64,000 nt of DNA from Thalassobius sp002708925 (lineage in GTDB: Bacteria; Pseudomonadota; Alphaproteobacteria; Rhodobacterales; Rhodobacteraceae): assembly GCF_049803795.1 (NCBI RefSeq), contig NZ_JBNAGJ010000001.1:1-64000 (forward strand), written 5' to 3'. How positions within the stretch are numbered: the stretch's first letter is position 1; every line of letters starts with the position of its first letter. The notes beneath the pieces were generated by a model. The model saw only the letters and a program-made list of their open reading frames with translations, made no database searches and was not told the DNA's origin. The position numbers and the translations under genes were made by a program. Below, one piece after another: positions 59,567 to 64,000 of the stretch.

Positions 59567-60310
59567 ATGGGGAAAATTGTGGGAAACAAACAGGAAAAAC
59601 AAGCTCGAAGCTGGGGGCGGATGCTGCCTTTGCTGGTGATTGTGGGCGTGGCGCTGGTGGGGGGCTATCTGCTGCGCGATTACCTGAGCTTCGAGACCCT
59701 GCGCGACAACCGCCAGGCGCTGCTGGCGTTTCGGGATGCGCACTATGCGGCGACGGTGCTGGTGTTCATGCTCGTTTACGTGGGCATTGTGGCGTTTTCC
59801 TTGCCTGGGGCGACGGTGGCCACGCTGACGGGCGGGTTCCTGTTCGCCACCTTCCCCGGCGCATTGTTCAACATCACCGCCGCCACGATCGGCGCGGTGG
59901 GGATCTTTCTGGCGGCGCGCTGGGGGCTGGGCGAACGTCTGGCCGCCCGGATGCAAAGCAGTCAGGGCGCGGTGAAGAAGATCAAAGACGGGATCGACGA
60001 AAACCAGTGGTCCATGCTGTTCCTGATCCGTCTGGTGCCGGCGGTGCCGTTCTTCGTGGCCAATCTGGTGCCTGCGCTGGTGGGGGTGCCTTTGTCGCGC
60101 TTTGCGATCTCGACCTTTCTGGGCATCATTCCGGGCGGCGTCGTCTATACTTCGGTGGGCGCGGGGCTGGGCGAGGTGTTCGCTCGTGGAGAGACCCCGA
60201 ACCTGGGCATCATATTCGAGCCGCAGATCCTGCTGCCCATTCTGGGCCTGTGCGCGCTGGCGGCGCTGCCCATCGTGATCAAGGCCCTGCGGGGCGGGAA
60301 GGCTGCATAA
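59567..60310 (+). CDS. TVP38/TMEM64-family membrane protein
   Basis: The 247-aa protein belongs to the TVP38/TMEM64 (DedA/VTT-related) family. It has a basic N-terminus, about five or six membrane segments, and the family core FSLPGATVATLTGGFLF followed later by RLVPAVPFFVANL. Function in bacteria is unclear; related proteins are linked to lipid scrambling. It overlaps the flavoenzyme gene (TAATG), implying a joint role. Confidence 0.88.
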   Translation: MGKIVGNKQEKQARSWGRMLPLLVIVGVALVGGYLLRDYLSFETLRDNRQALLAFRDAHYAATVLVFMLVYVGIVAFSLPGATVATLTGGFLFATFPGALFNITAATIGAVGIFLAARWGLGERLAARMQSSQGAVKKIKDGIDENQWSMLFLIRLVPAVPFFVANLVPALVGVPLSRFAISTFLGIIPGGVVYTSVGAGLGEVFARGETPNLGIIFEPQILLPILGLCALAALPIVIKALRGGKAA

Positions 60311-61722
60311 TGGCTAAGATAAAGACGGATTTGCTGGTGATCGGTGCGGGCTCGGGCGGGTTGTCGGTGGCGGCGGGCGCGGTGCAGATGGGGGCGGATG
60401 TGACCCTGCTGGAAGGGCATAAAATGGGCGGAGACTGCCTGAACTATGGCTGTGTGCCCTCCAAGGCTTTGCTGGCCGCGGGCCATGCGGCCCATGCGAT
60501 GACGGCGGGCGCTGCGATGGGGGTCAGCCCCGTGCCGGCGCAGGTGGACTACGCCAAGGCCAAGGATCACGTAGCCTCGGTGATCGACACCATCGCCCCG
60601 GTGGACAGTCAGGAACGGTTCGAAGGTCTGGGCGTGCGGGTGATCCGCGAATTTGGCCGCTTTACCGGCCCGCGTACCGTGCAAGCGGGCGAGCATACCA
60701 TCACCGCCCGGCGGGTGATCATCGCTACGGGCTCGTCCCCGTTCGTGCCGCCGATTCCGGGGCTGGATCAGGTGCCCTATCTGACCAACGAAACCCTGTT
60801 CGATCTGCGCGAAAAGCCTGACCACCTGCTGATCATCGGCGCAGGCCCCATCGGGATGGAGATGGCGCAGGCCCATATTCGGCTGGGCTGCAAGGTTACG
60901 GTGATCGAAGGGGCCAAGGCCTTGGGTAAGGATGACCCTGAACTGGCCGGGATTGCCCTGGATGCTCTGCGCGCCGAGGGTGTGCAGATCGTCGAGGACG
61001 CGCAGGCGCAGCGGATCAGCGGGGCGGGGGGCGTCACCGTTCATACTGAGGCGGGGGAGTTGACCGGCTCGCATCTGCTGATGGCCGTCGGGCGCAGACC
61101 CAATATCGACAAGCTGAACCTGGAAGCGGCGGGTATCGACTACGAACGCAGCGGGATCACCGTCGATGATCGCCTGCGGACCTCGAACAAGAAGGTCTAT
61201 GCCATCGGGGACGTCGCCGGTGGGCTGCAGTTCACCCATGTTGCGGGCTATCACGCGGGCCTGATCATCCGAGAGGTCCTGTTCGGCCTGCCCGCAAAGG
61301 TGAAAACCGCGCATATCCCCTGGGCTACCTATACCGATCCCGAGATGGCGCAAGTGGGCCTGACCGAGGCACAGGCGCGTGAAAAACACGGCGATAGGCT
61401 GGAAGTCGCGCGGTTCGAATATCACCACAACGACCGCGCCATCGCCATTCGCCAGACAAAGGGTCTGATCAAGGTGATGGTGGTCAAGGGGCGGCCCGTC
61501 GGGGCCTCGATCGTGGGACATCAGGCGGGCGAATTGATCGCCACTTGGTCGCTGGCCATCGCCAATGGCATCAAGATGGCAGGGATTTCTGCGATGATTG
61601 CGCCCTATCCGACCATTGCCGAGGTTAACAAGCGGGCAGCGGGTGCCTATTTCTCTCCGAAACTGTTTGATAACATGAAGGTCAAACGGGTGGTGCGGTT
61701 CGTCCAACGCTGGCTGCCATGA
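60310..61722 (+). CDS. FAD-dependent pyridine nucleotide-disulfide oxidoreductase (MerA-like)
   Basis: The 470-aa flavoprotein has FAD motif GAGSGGLS (residues 12-19), redox disulfide C43/C48 (CLNYGCVPSK), NAD motif GAGPIGMEMA, and the late FAD motif YAIGDVAGG. The C-terminal His-Glu pair of lipoamide and glutathione reductases is replaced: the segment reads APYPTIAE, with Tyr where His is expected, as in mercuric reductase. The MerA C-terminal Cys pair and N-terminal metal-binding domain are missing, so mercury is an unlikely substrate. Its frame runs uninterrupted from the upstream gene in a different phase, and the overlap suggests a membrane-protein/reductase pair. Confidence 0.88.
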   Translation: MAKIKTDLLVIGAGSGGLSVAAGAVQMGADVTLLEGHKMGGDCLNYGCVPSKALLAAGHAAHAMTAGAAMGVSPVPAQVDYAKAKDHVASVIDTIAPVDSQERFEGLGVRVIREFGRFTGPRTVQAGEHTITARRVIIATGSSPFVPPIPGLDQVPYLTNETLFDLREKPDHLLIIGAGPIGMEMAQAHIRLGCKVTVIEGAKALGKDDPELAGIALDALRAEGVQIVEDAQAQRISGAGGVTVHTEAGELTGSHLLMAVGRRPNIDKLNLEAAGIDYERSGITVDDRLRTSNKKVYAIGDVAGGLQFTHVAGYHAGLIIREVLFGLPAKVKTAHIPWATYTDPEMAQVGLTEAQAREKHGDRLEVARFEYHHNDRAIAIRQTKGLIKVMVVKGRPVGASIVGHQAGELIATWSLAIANGIKMAGISAMIAPYPTIAEVNKRAAGAYFSPKLFDNMKVKRVVRFVQRWLP

Positions 61723-61740
61723 CCCGATAACGGAGCAGAT

Positions 61741-63126
61741 ATGCTGAACTCGCTTTCGGGCCGATTCCTGATCCTGACGGTCATCTTCGTGATGCTGGCC
61801 GAAGTGCTGATCTTTGTCCCGTCCATCGCGCGCTTTCGCGAGGATTACCTGCTGTCGCGGCTGGAACGGGCGCAGATCGCCAGCCTGGCGTTGCTGGCCG
61901 ATGACATGATCTCGATGGATCTGGAGGAAGAGCTGCTGCGCAACGCCGAGGTGTTCAACGTGGTGCTGCGCCGCGATGAGGCGCGCCAGCTGATCCTGTC
62001 CTCGCCCCTGCCGCAGCCGATTCACGCCACGTTCGACCTGCGCGAGGCCCCGGCCTTCGATCTGATCCGCGACGCGATGATGCGCCTGTTCGATACCGAG
62101 GACCGGGTGATCCGCGTGATCGGCGATCCGGTCCGCGAGGCCGGCCTGCTGATCGAGGTAACGATGCAGACCGCCCCCCTGCGGATGGCGATGATTGATT
62201 ACGGGCTGCGGATTTTGGTGCTCTCTGCTGTGATCTCGGCCTTTACGGCGGTGCTGCTGTTTCTTGCTGTCCGCATGTTCCTGGTGAAGCCGATCAAAGG
62301 CGTGGTGCGGCATATGCAATCCTATGCCGCCAACCCCGAGGACGCCCGCCGGATCATCACCCCCACGTCCTCTCTGCGTGAGCTGCGCGAGGCCGAGGAG
62401 GCCCTGGCCACGATGCAGACCCAGCTGACCGGCGCGCTGAAGCAAAAGGAGCGCCTGGCCCAGCTGGGCGGCGCGGTGGCCAAGATCAGCCACGATCTGC
62501 GCAATATCCTGACCAGCGCGCAGCTGTTCACCGACCGGATCGAAATGTCCGAAGATCCCGGTGTCAAACGTCTGGCGCCCAAGCTGGTGAACTCGATCAC
62601 CCGCGCGGTGCATCTGTGCGAATCCACGCTGGCCTTTGGCAAGGCCGAGGAACCCGCCCCTCGCCTGAGCCGCATTTTCCTGGCCGATATCGTCAGTGAC
62701 GTGATCGACAGCGAACGCCTGTCCGTGGGCGAGCATGACATTTCCTTCGCCGAGGACGTCCCCGGCGCCATGCAGGTGCGGGCCGATCCTGAACAGCTTT
62801 ATCGCGTGATCTTCAACCTTGTGCGCAACGCCCGGCAGGCTCTCGCGCAGCGGGGCGCGGGGGGGGAAATCTCGGTTCATGCGGAAGAGGACGATGCCTG
62901 CTGGCTGATCCGCGTCACCGATACCGGCCCCGGATTGCCCGCTAAGGCCCAGGAACATCTGTTCAAACCCTTCCAGGGCGGAGCCAGCAAGGGCGGCACC
63001 GGGCTGGGGCTGGCCATCGCGCAGGAATTGATCCGCGGCCATGGCGGTGATTTGCGCCTGGATTACACGGGGCCCGAAGGCACATCCTTTGAAATCGCGC
63101 TGCCCAAAGGCGAGGCCACCCAGTAA
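61741..63126 (+). CDS. Sensor histidine kinase
   Basis: The 461-aa protein has two membrane helices (about residues 8-28 and 157-180) flanking a 125-residue periplasmic sensor region. A HAMP-like linker follows, then the phospho-acceptor His251 (KISHDLRN), N-box NLVRNARQAL, G1 DTGPGLP and G2 GGTGLGL. It is a complete class I kinase. No response regulator is next to it in the window, so it is an orphan here. It starts 18 nt after the flavoenzyme gene and may be in the same operon. Confidence 0.92.
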   Translation: MLNSLSGRFLILTVIFVMLAEVLIFVPSIARFREDYLLSRLERAQIASLALLADDMISMDLEEELLRNAEVFNVVLRRDEARQLILSSPLPQPIHATFDLREAPAFDLIRDAMMRLFDTEDRVIRVIGDPVREAGLLIEVTMQTAPLRMAMIDYGLRILVLSAVISAFTAVLLFLAVRMFLVKPIKGVVRHMQSYAANPEDARRIITPTSSLRELREAEEALATMQTQLTGALKQKERLAQLGGAVAKISHDLRNILTSAQLFTDRIEMSEDPGVKRLAPKLVNSITRAVHLCESTLAFGKAEEPAPRLSRIFLADIVSDVIDSERLSVGEHDISFAEDVPGAMQVRADPEQLYRVIFNLVRNARQALAQRGAGGEISVHAEEDDACWLIRVTDTGPGLPAKAQEHLFKPFQGGASKGGTGLGLAIAQELIRGHGGDLRLDYTGPEGTSFEIALPKGEATQ

Positions 63127-63220
63127 AATAAGGGCAAACACGAGGGGCGAAAAAACTTCGGGAAATCTGCGATTTTTGCTCTTGCCAATGTCCGCAGCAA
63201 GGCTTAAACCCCGCCTCCAC

Positions 63221-63297
63221 GGACCGATAGCTCAGCTGGATAGAGTACCTGACTACGAATCAGGGGGTCGGGGGTTCGAATCCTCCTCGGTCCGCCA
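63221..63297 (+). tRNA. tRNA-Arg (anticodon ACG)
   Basis: The 77-nt cloverleaf has the acceptor arm at 63221-63227 with 63287-63293 and the anticodon ACG at 63255-63257, which is read as ICG for CGU/C/A. The CCA end is encoded at 63295-63297. A weak promoter (TTGCCA at 63182, 16 bp, TTAAAC) lies upstream. The sequence beyond it looks accessory. Confidence 0.96.
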
Positions 63298-63700
63298 CTT
63301 CCCCCTTATAAGACGTCAGGCGAAATTGGCTTTTACGTCATAAACTGACCCAATCACCGCGAACCGGATGATTGTGGGTAAACCGCGAGTATCCGGTTCG
63401 CCCCCGTACGTGATGCTTCGCTGGATTTTTAGGATGGCGACGCACGGAAAACGCCTAAGCTATGCTGGGACGGCGGTAGCGCCGTGAAAAATGCCAAACG
63501 GTCCGCCGGAAACGCCGTCACAGCAACTGCCCGCGCACTTTCTCCATAGTCTCACCAAGATCCCTGCGGCTTCCACCTTGGGGGATTTTCCAACGCGGGA
63601 CCGGCCACCAAGCCCAACCGTCACACGCGTGCCCGCATTCCGGACATTCGAATTGGCTGAGGCACGGTTCAAATGAAGACTGGCGGGCTACGAGTTTGGG
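63298..63700. other. About 400 bp after tRNA-Arg without a confident gene
   Basis: Short open frames occur on both strands (63460-63672 minus, 63491-63676 plus), but they overlap each other and show no domain, ribosome binding site or recognisable similarity. I see no integrase, terminal repeat or second copy of the tRNA 3' end. The stretch could be a remnant of a decayed gene. Confidence 0.5.
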
Positions 63701-64000
63701 CTACCTAAACAGAAGTAACAATGCTTCCAGGCTGGTTGAATGCGAATTTTGAGCCTCTTTCAGTAGGGCAGGAGCTTCTTCTATGAGCTTGGCGTCGCGC
63801 TTCCATTGCCCAGCCTGTCCACCAGTGAACTTTTCGCCATGGAAGTAACTATTTCCCGCGCGACAGACACCATTGATTATAAGTTGCGAGAGATTTGAGA
63901 GTGGGACGGGATTAGCTGGATCCCACTGCATATCTGCCAGAAGGCGGCGCGGTGGCTCGCCAACCAGTGTTTTTGCAGCCCCAGACCTCGCGACATGATC
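63701..64000 (-). CDS. HEPN-like protein, C-terminal part (5' end beyond window)
   Basis: An open frame runs from the window edge to a stop at 63701, at least 99 codons, and continues upstream of an internal ATG at 63931 without a stop. The visible part is PPRRLLADMQWDPANPVPL, then a helix with RAGNSYFHGEKF, then a helix ending EALLLLFR. The RAGN...H pattern resembles the RxRNxxxH of many HEPN proteins, but Gly replaces the usual catalytic Arg. Function and full length are unknown. Confidence 0.5.
   Translation of the reverse strand, partial: DHVARSGAAKTLVGEPPRRLLADMQWDPANPVPLSNLSQLIINGVCRAGNSYFHGEKFTGGQAGQWKRDAKLIEEAPALLKEAQNSHSTSLEALLLLFR

Noticed and set aside
60145..63141. A 998-codon minus-strand open frame opposite the flavoenzyme and kinase genes.
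   Set aside because: Same antisense composition effect. The plus-strand genes have complete, recognisable catalytic motifs throughout.
63460..63676. Two overlapping short frames, one per strand, after tRNA-Arg.
   Set aside because: They conflict with each other, lack ribosome binding sites and show no recognisable sequence. I record the region as unassigned.

Overview
The window is a dense stretch of an alphaproteobacterial chromosome, most likely family Rhodobacteraceae (Roseobacter group). The signs are a high-GC third-position bias, the str/S10/spc/alpha ribosomal gene order, a 1378-aa RpoB and 338-aa RpoA, an ATP12-type F1 assembly factor, an AapJQMP general amino-acid transporter, and an rpmH-rnpA-yidD-ttcA-yidC block not attached to dnaA. 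The species cannot be fixed from sequence reading alone.

Layout. 1-1315: tuf copy 1 with its terminator. 1372-2358: ZntB-type metal transporter. 2432-14723: tRNA-Trp, secE, nusG, rplKAJL, rpoBC. 14871-16606: a DMT permease and a putative rhamnosyltransferase, overlapping by 4 nt. 16629-21259: str operon (rpsL, rpsG, fusA, tuf copy 2). 21632-39219: S10-spc-alpha ribosomal clusters. 39365-44928: DegP/Q-type protease, rarA, crcB, rluC-type synthase, HAD phosphatase and ATP12, nearly all with touching or overlapping ends. 45131-49678: aapJQMP. 49770-51801 (minus): SixA-like phosphatase, a small Fe-S protein, argB. 51916-52650: SDR oxidoreductase. 52750-59302 (minus): engB, MOSC protein, yidC, an EAL phosphodiesterase, ttcA, yidD, rnpA and rpmH (44 aa). 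59567-63126: TVP38-type membrane protein, flavin disulfide-reductase-like enzyme, sensor histidine kinase. 63221-63297: tRNA-Arg(ACG), followed by about 400 bp without a confident gene and the 3' end of a HEPN-like gene cut by the window edge.

Most of the window serves translation, transcription and membrane-protein insertion (ribosomal proteins, EF-Tu, EF-G, RNA polymerase core, SecE/SecY/YidC, EngB, TtcA, RNase P protein). The ribosomal supercluster is cut into separate transcription units by intrinsic terminators after tuf, rplW, rplP, rpmD, adk and rplQ. Several downstream units have a readable promoter with a -35 beginning TTG, a 17-bp spacer and a TATA-like -10.

The unusual content lies inside this housekeeping core. 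A small membrane protein gene sits between tuf and rpsJ. A visibly lower-GC gene with a textbook HEPN ribonuclease motif sits between rplW and rplB. A minus-strand pair, a 2OG-Fe(II) oxygenase-like protein and an acidic RTX-repeat protein, sits between rplP (L16, a known substrate of a bacterial ribosomal oxygenase) and rpmC. The best candidates for something undescribed are the HEPN cargo gene in the S10 operon and the oxygenase next to rplP. A second HEPN-like gene begins the apparently accessory region after tRNA-Arg. No insertion sequence, prophage, CRISPR array or rRNA gene was seen.
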